DNA of 64,000 bases, taken from positions 1 through 64,000 of the forward strand of contig NZ_PDJE01000001.1 of assembly GCF_002563955.1 (NCBI RefSeq), written 5' to 3'. Shown piece after piece: positions 53,850 to 63,776 of the stretch. The DNA comes from Paramicrobacterium agarici. Its GTDB lineage: Bacteria; Actinomycetota; Actinomycetes; Actinomycetales; Microbacteriaceae. Position numbers and translations under genes: made by a program. The number at the start of each line of letters is the position of its first letter. Within the stretch, counting starts at the first letter, position 1. Below the pieces are notes generated by a model. It was not told where the DNA came from, made no database searches, and saw only the letters and a list, made by a program, of their open reading frames with translations.

Positions 53850-54245
53850 TTACTTGAGCGTGACAGTTGCGCCGGCCTCTTCGAGAGCAGCCTTCGCCTT
53901 GTCAGCGGTCTCCTTGTTGGCACCCTCGAGAACGGGCTTGGGTGCACCGTCGACGAGGCCCTTGGCGTCGCCGAGGCCGAGCGAGGTGAGCTCGCGGACG
54001 ACCTTGATGACCTGGATCTTCTTGTCGCCAGCACCCTCGAGGATGACGTCGAACTCGGTCTGCTCTTCAGCAGCCTCCTCGGCGGCACCAGCACCACCGG
54101 CAGCCGGAGCGCCAGCGGCGACGGCGACCGGAGCGGCAGCGGTGACCTCGAAGGTCTCCTCGAAGACCTTGACGAACTCGTTGAGCTCGATGAGCGAGAG
54201 CTCCTTGAAGGCCTCGATGAGCTCCTCAGTTGACAGCTTTGCCAT
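53850..54245 (-). CDS. rplL: 50S ribosomal protein L7/L12
   Basis: The stalk protein of the large subunit, 131 residues, as usual for actinobacteria. The N-terminal dimer domain ([20 protein letters not shown]) is followed by an Ala/Gly/Pro-rich hinge (residues about 48-68) and the C-terminal factor-binding domain ([20 protein letters not shown], then [11 protein letters not shown]). ATG at 54245 follows AAGGAGAA; the longer frame is rejected. Co-transcribed with rplJ. Confidence 0.98.
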   Translation of the reverse strand: MAKLSTEELIEAFKELSLIELNEFVKVFEETFEVTAAAPVAVAAGAPAAGGAGAAEEAAEEQTEFDVILEGAGDKKIQVIKVVRELTSLGLGDAKGLVDGAPKPVLEGANKETADKAKAALEEAGATVTLK

Positions 54246-54296
54246 TGTTTTCTCCTTGTTGAATCGTTTACTCACCGCTTGTGAAAGGCACGAGCC

Positions 54297-54812
54297 TTAC
54301 GCAGCGGACTCCTGCTTTTCACGCAGCGCGTCGACCGTGCGAACGGCCTTCGACAGCGGTGCGTTGAACAGATATGCGGCTCCGAACAGCGAGGCCTTGA
54401 AGGCGCCGGCGAGCTTGGCCAGCATGACTTCGCGGGACTCGAGGTCGGCGAGCTTGCCTACCTCTTCGGCGGTCAGCGGGTTACCGTCGAAGTAACCACC
54501 CTTGATCACCAGGAGAGGGTTTGCCTTGGCGAAGGCGCGCAGACCCTTGGCGACGGAGACAGGGTCACCGTGCACGAAGGCGATTGCCGACGGTCCGGTC
54601 AGGTCGTCCTTGAGCGACGACATGCCCGCGTTGTCCGCAGCGATCTTGGTCAGCGTGTTCTTCACCACGGCGTAGGTTGCGTCCGCACTGATGGACTTGC
54701 GCAGCTCCTTGAGCTGTCCCACAGTGAGGCCGCGGTACTCGGTCAGCAGAACGGCGGTCGAGTTCTGGAACTTGTCCGTGAGCTCGGCAACCGCGGCTTC
54801 CTTGTTCGCCAT
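54297..54812 (-). CDS. rplJ: 50S ribosomal protein L10
   Basis: The base of the ribosomal stalk, 171 residues. It starts [20 protein letters not shown] with ATG at 54812 after AAGGAG (5-base spacing). Conserved parts are [19 protein letters not shown] and [14 protein letters not shown]; the C-terminal helix binds L7/L12. L10 with L12 also binds its own leader RNA to limit expression, and such a leader is seen upstream. Confidence 0.98.
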   Translation of the reverse strand: MANKEAAVAELTDKFQNSTAVLLTEYRGLTVGQLKELRKSISADATYAVVKNTLTKIAADNAGMSSLKDDLTGPSAIAFVHGDPVSVAKGLRAFAKANPLLVIKGGYFDGNPLTAEEVGKLADLESREVMLAKLAGAFKASLFGAAYLFNAPLSKAVRTVDALREKQESAA

Positions 54813-54884
54813 GGCCACTCCTTATGTATGCGTTCGCGCGTCGCGGAGGCGACGCGCCCCTCATACCGTGGCGGCCCGCTCATG

Positions 54885-54916
54885 AAAAAAGCTCCGGCAC
54901 AGGAGGCGCGGAGCTG
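54885..54916 (-). terminator. Attenuator hairpin in the rplJ leader
   Basis: On the minus strand AGCTCCG (54915-54909) pairs with CGGAGCT (54896-54890) and is followed by TTTTTT (54890-54885). This is a compact rho-independent terminator 73 bp before the rplJ start codon. It suggests transcription attenuation in addition to translational feedback. Confidence 0.65.
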
Positions 54917-55027
54917 GTGCAGAGATGATCTGCGTAAACTTCGATTCCACCTGCGCGGGCCGTTCTCGAGAAGAGAACCTTCGTGCGTGCACACTTCTGC
55001 GCACCACAGACCAACGGTCTTCGGTAC
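54885..55027 (-). ncRNA. Ribosomal protein L10 leader
   Basis: The untranslated leader of rplJ-rplL on the minus strand. Near its 5' end it has ACCGAAGACCGTTGGTC (about 55024-55008) and then GCGCAGGTGG, elements in keeping with the L10-L12 binding leader. It ends in a hairpin with a T-run (54885-54916). Binding of L10/L12 to the leader is expected to repress the operon. Borders are estimated from the promoter and terminator. Confidence 0.7.
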
Positions 55028-55032
55028 GAGCA

Positions 55033-55061
55033 AGCCTACGTGACGGTGACGGCAAAGACAA
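55033..55061 (-). promoter_or_regulatory. Promoter of the rplJ-rplL operon
   Basis: TTGTCT (55061-55056), a 17-base spacer and TAGGCT (55038-55033) on the minus strand. Transcription would start near 55026, exactly where the L10 leader elements begin, which supports the call. Confidence 0.6.
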
Positions 55062-55154
55062 ATCACGGCCGGCACTCCTTGACCGCGCAGCATCCTTCTC
55101 GTAATCTTTTCGTATAGAGAGAGTTCGTTTTCATATCACGAAATGGAGGAGCGA

Positions 55155-55292
55155 ATGCCGACACTCGACGATGAGGCGACAAACGCGACCGACAGCCCCG
55201 ACAACAACGGCGCTCCGCCGTGGAACGAGATCGACCCGGACTTCTTCATCCCGGAGGGGTCCCAGCGCGGGTGGTTCAGCATCCGCCGATAG
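55155..55292 (+). CDS. Small acidic peptide of unknown function (45 aa)
   Basis: Begins MPTLDDEATNATDSPDNNGA and ends with an aromatic/basic tail (GSQRGWFSIRR). An excellent ribosome binding site, GGAGGAG, lies 3-4 bases before the ATG, and AT-rich promoter-like DNA lies upstream (55100-55140). The length, disordered acidic N-terminus and W/F-containing C-terminus fit a small regulatory or precursor peptide. No family is recognised. It is followed by another tiny frame and then the xanthine dehydrogenase genes. Confidence 0.5.
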   Translation: MPTLDDEATNATDSPDNNGAPPWNEIDPDFFIPEGSQRGWFSIRR

Positions 55293-55296
55293 CGAC

Positions 55297-55377
55297 GTGA
55301 AACGCAGCTCGACCAATAATCCGAGATACGGAAAAGCGATTCCAAAACAACTGGATTCCCGTCGCATGGCGCGGTAG
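55297..55377 (+). CDS. Possible 26-residue basic peptide
   Basis: A GTG-initiated frame 4 bases after the preceding small ORF, encoding KRSSTNNPRYGKAIPKQLD and a basic tail (SRRMAR). It has lower GC than its surroundings. No clear ribosome binding site is present, but coupling to the upstream peptide is possible. It may be non-coding. Confidence 0.25.
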   Translation: MKRSSTNNPRYGKAIPKQLDSRRMAR

Positions 55378-55496
55378 AATTCACGACACGCTGCTCACCG
55401 CAGCGCAGGGCGGCGTCAGCAGGCGCGTATTCCCAAGTATGAAGAGGTACGAGGGTTCGGGGTGAACGCGGCCTCTCACGACATGGAGCGTGACAC

Positions 55497-56926
<1,430 letters not shown>

Positions 56927-56930
<4 letters not shown>

Positions 56931-59320
56931 GCGCCCTGTCGGAACGTCCAGAGAACCCGGTCGTCGGAGTCCGGGAGCCGCACGAGAGCGCCGTCGGCCA
57001 CGTCACGGGAGCCGCGCTCTACACTGACGACATCGCCGTGCGCGGTGATGCGCTCACCGCATGGCCTGTACAGGCGCCGCACGCTCACGCGCTCGTGACG
57101 GACATGCGCGTCGAGAGGGCACTCGCGGTGCCCGGCGTCGTTCGCGTCCTGACCGCGGACGACGTGCCCGGCATCAACGATGCGGGGGTCAAGGGTGACG
57201 AGCCTCTCTTTCCCACCGAGGTCATGTACTACGGCCATGCCGTGTGCTGGGTGCTCGGCGAGACGCCGGAGGCCGCGCGGCTGGGAGCTGCCGCCGTCGA
57301 GGTGGACTATGAACCACTCCCCTCTCTCGTCACGATTCGGGAGGCAATCGAGGCAGAGTCCTTTCAGGGACCGCAGCGACTCACGAAGCGCGGCGATGCC
57401 GATGCTGCCCTCGCAACAGCGCCTCGCGTCTTCGAGGGCGTTACCGAGTTTCCGGGGCAGGAGCACTTCTACCTTGAGACGATGGCGTCGCTCGCGTACT
57501 ACGACGAGGGCGGCACTCTCTACGTGCAGGCTGGCACGCAGCATCCGTCTGAAACGCAAGAGATCGTCGCGCACGTTCTCGGCCTGACGAACAACGAAGT
57601 CGCGGTTCAGTGCATTCGCATGGGCGGAGGATTCGGCGGCAAGGAGATGCAGCCGCACGGCCTCGCCGCGATTGCCGCAATCGGCACATCGCTCACGGGC
57701 CGCCCTGTGCGACTGCGGCTCAACCGCACGCAAGACATCACCATCACCGGAAAGCGCCACGGGTTCCACGTGAGCTGGAAGGCCGGCTTCTCTGACGAGG
57801 GAAAGATCCTCGCGCTCAAGGCCACGCTCACGGCAGACGGCGGCTGGAGCCTCGACCTCTCGGAGGCGGTGCTCGGCCGCGCGCTGTGTCACCTCGACAA
57901 CGCGTACTGGATTCCCGACATGGAGGCGCTCGGGCGCATCTCGAAGACGAACAAGACGTCGCAGACGGCATTCCGCGGCTTCGGCGGCCCTCAGGGCGTC
58001 TTCGTCATCGAGGACATCATGGGGCGCTGCGCGCCGGAGCTCGGCATCGACCCGGCCGAGCTGCGTCGCCGCAACTTCTACGTCGCCGGGCAGACAACGC
58101 CGTACGGGCAGCCCGTGCGTCACCCTGAGCGCATGCACGAGATCTGGGACCAGGTCATCGGGACGTCAGGCTTCGCCGAGCGCAGCGCCGACATCGCCGC
58201 GTTCAACACCGCGCACGAGAATGCCAAGCGCGCCCTCGCGATCACACCGATCAAGTTCGGCATCTCGTTCAACGTTGCGGCGTTCAACCAGGCCGGCGCG
58301 CTCGTGCTCGTGTACAAAGACGGCTCGGTGCTCATCAATCACGGCGGAACCGAGATGGGCCAGGGCCTGCACACGAAGATGATTCAGGTTGCGGCAACGG
58401 CTCTCGGCGTGCCGCGCTCTGCCGTGCGGCTTGCTCCGACGCGAACAGACAAGGTGCCCAACACCTCGGCGACGGCCGCGAGCACGGGAGCCGACCTCAA
58501 CGGCGGTGCCGTGAAGAACGCGTGCGAGCAGATCCGCGAGCGCATGGCGGGAGTCGCGGCGACAATGCTGCGCGCCAACCCCAGCGATGTGCGATTCTCG
58601 CACGGGACCGTCACGGCACTCGGCCAGCACGCGACACTCACGTTCGACGAGGTGGCGCAAGAAGCCTACCTGCAGCGCGTTCAGCTGTCAGCATCCGGGT
58701 ATTACCGCACTGAGGGGCTGCACTGGGACGCCGAAGCGTGGTTCGGCTCGCCGTTCAAGTACTTCGCGTACGGTGCCGCGGCGACGGAGGTCGAGGTCGA
58801 TGGATTCACCGGTGCGTACCGCATCCGTCGCGTCGACATCGTTCACGACGTCGGCGACTCGCTCTCCCCGATCATCGACATCGGGCAGGTCGAGGGCGGC
58901 TTCGTGCAGGGAATGGGCTGGCTCACACTCGAGGATCTGCGCTGGGACGCCTCAGACGGCCCCAACCGCGGTCGGCTGCTGACGCAGGCGGCGAGCACAT
59001 ACAAGCTGCCGAGCTTCTCGGAGATGCCCGAGGAATTCAACGTGTCGCTCTACGAGCGCGCGCACGAAGACGGCGTCGTCTACGGTTCCAAAGCCGTCGG
59101 CGAACCGCCCCTCATGCTCGCGTTCAGCGCGCGGGAGGCGCTGCGGCAGGCCGCTGCCGCCTTCGGTCCAGCGGACACACCGTGCGATCTCGCCTCCCCG
59201 GCGACGCCCGAGAACGTGTTCTGGGCGCTGCAGCGTGCTGCGTTGCAGAACACCGACGTGCATGTCGACGCCCCGACCGCAGACGCTGCCGCCGCCGAAC
59301 CGAGTCTCGCGAGGTCCTGA
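56927..59320 (+). CDS. xdhB: Xanthine dehydrogenase large (molybdopterin) subunit
   Basis: The catalytic subunit, 797 residues. Motifs are PGQEHFYLETMASLAYY, RMGGGFGGKEMQP (Moco binding), QTAFRGFGGPQGVFVIEDIM, NHGGTEMGQGLHTKM and, near the C-terminus, KAVGEPPLMLAFSAREAL, which holds the catalytic Glu. It oxidises hypoxanthine and xanthine to uric acid using molybdenum cofactor. The ATG at 56927 overlaps the xdhA stop; the open frame continues upstream only as a shadow of xdhA. It is followed directly by xdhC. Confidence 0.96.
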
Positions 59321-60129
59321 TGGACTGGCTCAGGGTCGCGCAGACCCTGCGCGACCGCCGCGAGGGTCACGTTATCGTGACGCTCGCGACGGTTCGCGGT
59401 CATTCCCCGCGCGACGGGGGCGCCAAGATGGTCGTGTCGCGCGGCGAGTCGTGGGGCACGATCGGCGGGGGCAATCTCGAGGCCACCGCGATCGATCGCG
59501 CTCGTGCGATGTTGGAATCGGATGCAGCAGTCCCCGAGCTCATGACGCTCAACCTGAGCGACAAAGCTCCCGCCGAGTACGGCGTTCAATGTTGCGGAGG
59601 CGAGGTCACCATGCTGCTCGAACCCATGCGCGCTGGACAGTCGATCGCGATCTTCGGCATGGGCCACGTCGGCTATGAGCTTGCGCGCATTTTGTCACGC
59701 CACGACGTGAGTCTCGCGCTCGTCGACTCTCGAGAGGATGCTGTCGCGGCAGAGCGTCTCGCGGTGCTCGACGACGGCCCAGCGTCGATCACTGCACACC
59801 ATGCCGTTGTTCCCGAGTCGGTTCTGCGCACGGTGCCCGAGAACACGCATGTGCTGATCATGACGCACGATCATGCGGAGGATCTGGCGCTGTGCGATCT
59901 CGCGCTCCGCACACCGGGCATCGCCTCGATCGGATTGATCGGCTCGAGCGCCAAGTGGGCGCGCTTTCGCATGAAGCTCGCCGAGGCAGGCCACTCAGCC
60001 GACGAGATCGCGCGCATTCAGACGCCGATCGGCATCGACAGCATCCGAGCAAAAGAACCGGCTGCGATCGCCGTGAGCGTCGCAGCCGGTCTTCTCAGTG
60101 ACGTTAGTGCCTACCCGCCGAGCAGGTAG
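59320..60129 (+). CDS. xdhC: Xanthine dehydrogenase accessory protein XdhC
   Basis: A 269-residue XdhC/CoxI-family protein that binds sulfurated molybdenum cofactor and hands it to XdhB. The N-terminal part has ATVRGHSPRDGGAKMVVSRG, GTIGGGNLEATAIDRAR and QCCGGEVTMLLEP. The C-terminal Rossmann domain has SIAIFGMGHVGYELARILSR and ends IGIDSIRAKEPAAIAVSVAA. The start codon overlaps the xdhB stop by one base (TGATG). It converges with the lipoprotein gene across a shared hairpin. Confidence 0.94.
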   Translation: MDWLRVAQTLRDRREGHVIVTLATVRGHSPRDGGAKMVVSRGESWGTIGGGNLEATAIDRARAMLESDAAVPELMTLNLSDKAPAEYGVQCCGGEVTMLLEPMRAGQSIAIFGMGHVGYELARILSRHDVSLALVDSREDAVAAERLAVLDDGPASITAHHAVVPESVLRTVPENTHVLIMTHDHAEDLALCDLALRTPGIASIGLIGSSAKWARFRMKLAEAGHSADEIARIQTPIGIDSIRAKEPAAIAVSVAAGLLSDVSAYPPSR

Positions 60130-60138
60130 CGACCCTGG

Positions 60139-60175
60139 GTGGCCGAGTGCCTCGTCACGGAAGTGACTCGGCCAC
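60139..60175. terminator. Bidirectional hairpin between xdhC and lipoprotein gene
   Basis: GTGGCCGAGT at 60139-60148 pairs with ACTCGGCCAC at 60166-60175. It starts 9 bp after the xdhC stop and covers the last codons of the convergent lipoprotein gene. A short T-run follows on the plus strand. Confidence 0.6.
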
Positions 60176-60529
60176 TGTTTCGACATCGCTCTTGGCTGTG
60201 CCGACGACGGCCCATGCACCGGACTGGCGCACGATCGAGGTGCCGATCGGCACGACGGTAAGCTGCTGATCGCGAATGGGTTCGTCGGCGGCGAGCTTTA
60301 CGATGTACACCATCCGGTCGTCGCTCGCCGCACACGTCCTCAACTCGACGACAGCCTCGCTGGATGGCACCGTGTCGACGCATCGATAGTCGAGAGATTC
60401 AGCTGCTGACCCGAGCCGATCAGCGATCTCCGGGTCCGTGGCGAAACTGCAGCCGACTACGGCGAGGAGCACGAACGCGCACGACACGCCGACGGATCCC
60501 ACTCGCCTCTGAGGTCTGAATGAGGTCAT
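60155..60529 (-). CDS. Small secreted lipoprotein of unknown function
   Basis: A 124-residue protein with a basic N-terminus, a hydrophobic signal and lipobox VVGC at about residues 24-27. The mature part (DYRCVDTVPSSEAVVELRTC, VVPIGTSIVRQSGAWAVVGT) has two cysteines that may pair. Family unknown. Its ATG overlaps by ATGA the stop of the remnant frame at 60526, so it was probably the second gene of an operon whose first gene is now largely missing. Confidence 0.7.
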   Translation of the reverse strand: MTSFRPQRRVGSVGVSCAFVLLAVVGCSFATDPEIADRLGSAAESLDYRCVDTVPSSEAVVELRTCAASDDRMVYIVKLAADEPIRDQQLTVVPIGTSIVRQSGAWAVVGTAKSDVETVAESLP

Positions 60530-60768
60530 GAGAATTCGGGCGAAGCTGAGAGGTGGAACGAAAAATCTGTCTCTGCTGATGCTGCTGAAACGGCTCGGAT
60601 GTCCCCTTTCCCACGTACCGCGTAGTTAAGATCCGATCGCCGGTGCTCGAATTCGGTATCAGAATACAGCCCATCGCCTATCCGCTTAAGACCGGCTTCA
60701 GACGCTGCGTCTCCCAATAAGCCGTCCACGTTATCCGGAACCAGAACGTATTGGCGGTTTACGCGCAC
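60526..60768 (-). pseudogene. Low-GC ORF remnant fused behind truncated azgA
   Basis: A frame reading VNRQYVLVPDNVDGLLGDAA and continuing to SASPEFS, about 80 codons if counted from GTG at 60768. It uses codons rare in the window (TTA, ATA, TCA, GTA), and the surrounding DNA is clearly lower in GC. It begins inside the last codons of the truncated purine permease in another frame, and its stop overlaps the lipoprotein start. The best reading is the 3' end of a foreign or otherwise different gene whose 5' end was lost in a recombination with azgA. A complete small gene is less likely because no ribosome binding site is seen. Confidence 0.55.
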
Positions 60769-61880
60769 TTCCCCGTGCGCGCGCCCTCGCCGACGCCCGC
60801 CGCCGAATCGACGAACACGGTGTTCGATGAGCCCGAAACCATGCCGCCGGCGATCGCACCCGTGCCCTCGACGATGAATGCCGCGCGAAGACGCGGGAAC
60901 GTGCCGTCCTTGTGCGCGAGGCCCGCTTGCTTGGCGAGGCCGCTCATTGCGCCCATCGCGTCGAAGAAGTTCGTGAACACGAGGGTGAACACGAGCATCG
61001 TGGCCGCGAGAGCGCCGATGCGGCCGAATGAGCCGAAGAGGTCGAAGTTGCCGACGAGCGAGAAGTCCGGAATCGACACGATCTGGCTCGGCAGGGCCGG
61101 AACGTTGAGATGCCATCCGCCCTCGGCGCCCGGCTGGATGGTGAAGATCGCCTGAGCGATGATCGCCAGCACAGTGGAGACGATCATGCCGATGAGGATG
61201 CCGCCGGGGACCTTTCGGGCAACAAGGATGCCGATGAGCAGCAGCGCAATCACGAAGATCGCGGTGGGCACCGTCGTGAGGCTTCCGCCCTCGCCGAGCT
61301 GCACGGGGACGCCGTTTCCCGCCGTGACGAACCCCGAGTCGATGAACCCGATGAAGGCGATGAACAGGCCGATGCCGACCGTGATCGCCGCCTTGAGCTC
61401 TTTCGGGATGGCATGGAAGATCGCCGTTCGTGCTCCCGTGGCTCCGAGGATGACGATCACAATGCCGTTGAGAATGACCAGGCCCATAGCCTCCGGCCAC
61501 GTCACGTCGTGGATGACGGAGACGGCGAGGAACGAATTGATCCCGAGACCTGCTGCGAGGCCGAACGGAAGATTTGCGACGACGCCGAAGAGCAGGGTGA
61601 TCACCCCAGCCGTGAGACCCGTGACGGCCCCGACCTGAGCGGCGGGAAGCCACCCGCCCGCGACATCGGTTGCCGCCGCGTCAGCCGACTGCCCGCCCAG
61701 AATCAGGGGGTTGAGAATGACGATGTAGGCCATCGTGACGAACGTGACGATTCCGCCGCGCACCTCGCGGGCAAGAGTCGAACCGCGCTCGGTGATCTGA
61801 AAGAAGCGGTCGAGCGGCGAGCGCGGCGTCGGGTTCGAACCGTCGCCGTGTGCACGGGTCGTTGATCGTGTCTGAGTCAT
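60759..61880 (-). CDS. NCS2-family purine permease (AzgA-like), C-terminally truncated
   Basis: A guanine/hypoxanthine/adenine permease of the AzgA group. It starts with ATG at 61880 after GAGGAGAAG, 10 bp behind guanine deaminase. N-terminal motifs are EVRGGIVTFVTMAYIVILNP and LPFGLAAGLGINSFLAVSVI; the later motif is MVSGSSNTVFVDSAAGVGEG. After EGARTG the frame ends in three unrelated codons, at 373 residues. Relatives run to roughly 450-500, so several C-terminal helices are missing and transport is doubtful. Confidence 0.8.
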   Translation of the reverse strand: MTQTRSTTRAHGDGSNPTPRSPLDRFFQITERGSTLAREVRGGIVTFVTMAYIVILNPLILGGQSADAAATDVAGGWLPAAQVGAVTGLTAGVITLLFGVVANLPFGLAAGLGINSFLAVSVIHDVTWPEAMGLVILNGIVIVILGATGARTAIFHAIPKELKAAITVGIGLFIAFIGFIDSGFVTAGNGVPVQLGEGGSLTTVPTAIFVIALLLIGILVARKVPGGILIGMIVSTVLAIIAQAIFTIQPGAEGGWHLNVPALPSQIVSIPDFSLVGNFDLFGSFGRIGALAATMLVFTLVFTNFFDAMGAMSGLAKQAGLAHKDGTFPRLRAAFIVEGTGAIAGGMVSGSSNTVFVDSAAGVGEGARTGKCA

Positions 61881-61890
61881 GTGCTTCTCC

Positions 61891-62388
61891 TCAGTACTCG
61901 ATGCGCGACGTCGTATTGCCCCACTCGATGAAGGGCGCGGTCCTGATCGCGTCTTCGAGCGCGATCACCGAGACGGGGAGCATGCCCTGTCGCACGGAGG
62001 GGTCGTCGAAGAAGCGGTAGAACGTGGCGTCGTCGAATCCGGCTGCCGCCGCATCGTCGCGATTCGCCGCAAAGACAATGCGATCGAGACGTGCCCAGAG
62101 CGCCGAGGCCAGGCACATGGGGCACGGCTCGCAGCTCGTGTACAGCACAGCTCCGCTGAGGTCGAATGTTCCCGTTCCGGTGCAGGCCGCTCTGATCGCC
62201 GATACCTCGGCGTGCGCTGTCGGATCGAGATTCGCTGTCACGCGATTGACGCCCTCGAACTCCTGGCCGTCAGCCGTGACGACGAGGGCGCCGAAAGGCC
62301 CGCCCTGCGTGCGAACATTCTCAGTGGCAATGTCGATGGCGCGAGCGAGGTACTTCTCGTCGGCGCGCGTCGTGGTTTGAACGGTCAT
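61891..62388 (-). CDS. guaD: Guanine deaminase (GuaD-like cytidine deaminase fold)
   Basis: A 165-residue zinc deaminase. The active site is HAEVSAIRAACTGTG with zinc His and catalytic Glu; CEPCPMCLASALWARLDRI gives the two zinc cysteines. The N-terminus QGGPFGALVVTADGQEFEGV and C-terminus fit the small bacterial guanine deaminase rather than tRNA adenosine deaminase. It converts guanine to xanthine, the substrate of the xanthine dehydrogenase nearby. It heads the operon with the AzgA-like permease. Confidence 0.88.
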   Translation of the reverse strand: MTVQTTTRADEKYLARAIDIATENVRTQGGPFGALVVTADGQEFEGVNRVTANLDPTAHAEVSAIRAACTGTGTFDLSGAVLYTSCEPCPMCLASALWARLDRIVFAANRDDAAAAGFDDATFYRFFDDPSVRQGMLPVSVIALEDAIRTAPFIEWGNTTSRIEY

Positions 62389-62637
62389 CGTCGTCCGTCA
62401 CCTTCCTGATAGGGAAACCGGACGACGCGGGTGTGAAAATGGCTCAACATCGACCGGAACAGTGAATTGTGTTGAATCGCATTTGTCACGGTAATCATCA
62501 TCGACGAGCGTGCTGCGGTCGCGATCGAATCTAGCAGGAACACAAGCCCCCTGTCGATACTTTTGAAAGTTTATTTTTGAATAGTGGAATTAAGAATGAT
62601 CCGCGGTGTTACTGTGGGAGCCACACCGGAGGTGACC
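62389..62637. promoter_or_regulatory. Divergent AT-rich promoter region between guaD and moaA
   Basis: The 249-bp gap turns markedly AT-rich at 62555-62600 (TTGAAAGTTTATTTTTGAA). This is the likely promoter zone for moaA and possibly guaD. No clear palindromic operator or riboswitch-like fold was recognised by eye, and no gene is seen. Confidence 0.4.
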
Positions 62638-63759
62638 GTGACGAAGAGGACCGTGCCTGACGAGGCGCGATCTGGCGCGCGTTCCACGCCCGTGTCTCTG
62701 CCGATGCCGGCGCTTCGGGCGCCAGCATCCGGACCTCAATTCGAGGTTGACCGGCGCGGCCGTCACCTTCGCGATCTGCGCATTTCGGTGACCGACCGCT
62801 GCAACTTCCGCTGCGTGTACTGCATGCCGAAAGAGATCTTTGGCCGGGACTACGCGTTTCTCGAGCGAGACGAGCTACTCACGTTCGAGGAGATCGCGCG
62901 CCTCGCGCGCGCGGCTGCGCGCGGAGGAGTGCAGAAGATCCGCCTCACGGGTGGCGAGCCGCTGCTGCGACGAGGAATCGAGACGCTCATTGCGATGCTC
63001 GCCGAGATCAGGACACCGCAGGGCGCACCGCTCGATATCGCGCTCACGACGAACGGATCGGCACTCGCCGTCAAAGCAGAGGCCCTGAAGGCTGCTGGCC
63101 TCGACCGCGTGACGGTGTCGATCGACTCCCTTGACGAGCAGACGTTCCAGAGCATGAACGATGTGGCGTTTCCACTCGCGCGCGTTCTCGACGGCCTTGA
63201 GGCTGCGCATCAGGCCGGCCTCGGTCCGATCAAGGTGAACATGGTCGTGAAGAAGGGCCTCAACGACCACGACATCGTGCCGATGGCCCGGTACTTCAAG
63301 AACACGCCGTATGTGCTGCGCTTCATCGAGTACATGGACGTCGGCTCGACAAACGGGTGGAGGCTCGACGACGTCGTGACCGCCGATGAGATCATCACGC
63401 GCATCTCCGCTGAGATGCCTCTCGAACCGCTTGACCCCAGCGCCTCAGGGGAGACGGCATCACGATGGGGATACCGCGACGGCATCGGTGAGATCGGCGT
63501 GATCGCATCGGTGACGAAGGCGTTCTGCTCGACGTGCACGCGGGCGCGCATCTCGACGGAGGGGCAGCTTTTCACGTGCCTGTTCGCGGACGCCGGCTAC
63601 GACCTCAGGGCGCTTCTGCGTGCGCACTGCACCGATGACGAGCTCGACGGAGCATTGCGGGGCATCTGGTCGAACCGTGCCGACAACTACTCGGAGCAGC
63701 GTTCAAACCTGACCCCCGGCACTCGGCGCAAGATCGAGATGTCGTACATCGGCGGTTGA
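62638..63759 (+). CDS. moaA: GTP 3',8-cyclase, molybdenum cofactor biosynthesis
   Basis: A 373-residue radical SAM enzyme that starts molybdopterin synthesis from GTP. The radical SAM cluster motif is CNFRCVYC in [18 protein letters not shown]; the SAM-binding [13 protein letters not shown] follows. The C-terminal second cluster uses [10 protein letters not shown] then C in [10 protein letters not shown], and the chain ends with the typical YIGG. GTG at 62638 follows a perfect GGAGGTG; an upstream ATG/GTG in the frame lacks this. Placement near xanthine dehydrogenase and XdhC makes sense because that enzyme needs the cofactor. Confidence 0.95.
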   Translation: MTKRTVPDEARSGARSTPVSLPMPALRAPASGPQFEVDRRGRHLRDLRISVTDRCNFRCVYCMPKEIFGRDYAFLERDELLTFEEIARLARAAARGGVQKIRLTGGEPLLRRGIETLIAMLAEIRTPQGAPLDIALTTNGSALAVKAEALKAAGLDRVTVSIDSLDEQTFQSMNDVAFPLARVLDGLEAAHQAGLGPIKVNMVVKKGLNDHDIVPMARYFKNTPYVLRFIEYMDVGSTNGWRLDDVVTADEIITRISAEMPLEPLDPSASGETASRWGYRDGIGEIGVIASVTKAFCSTCTRARISTEGQLFTCLFADAGYDLRALLRAHCTDDELDGALRGIWSNRADNYSEQRSNLTPGTRRKIEMSYIGG

Positions 63760-63776
63760 GTGCCCAGCGGGTCGCG

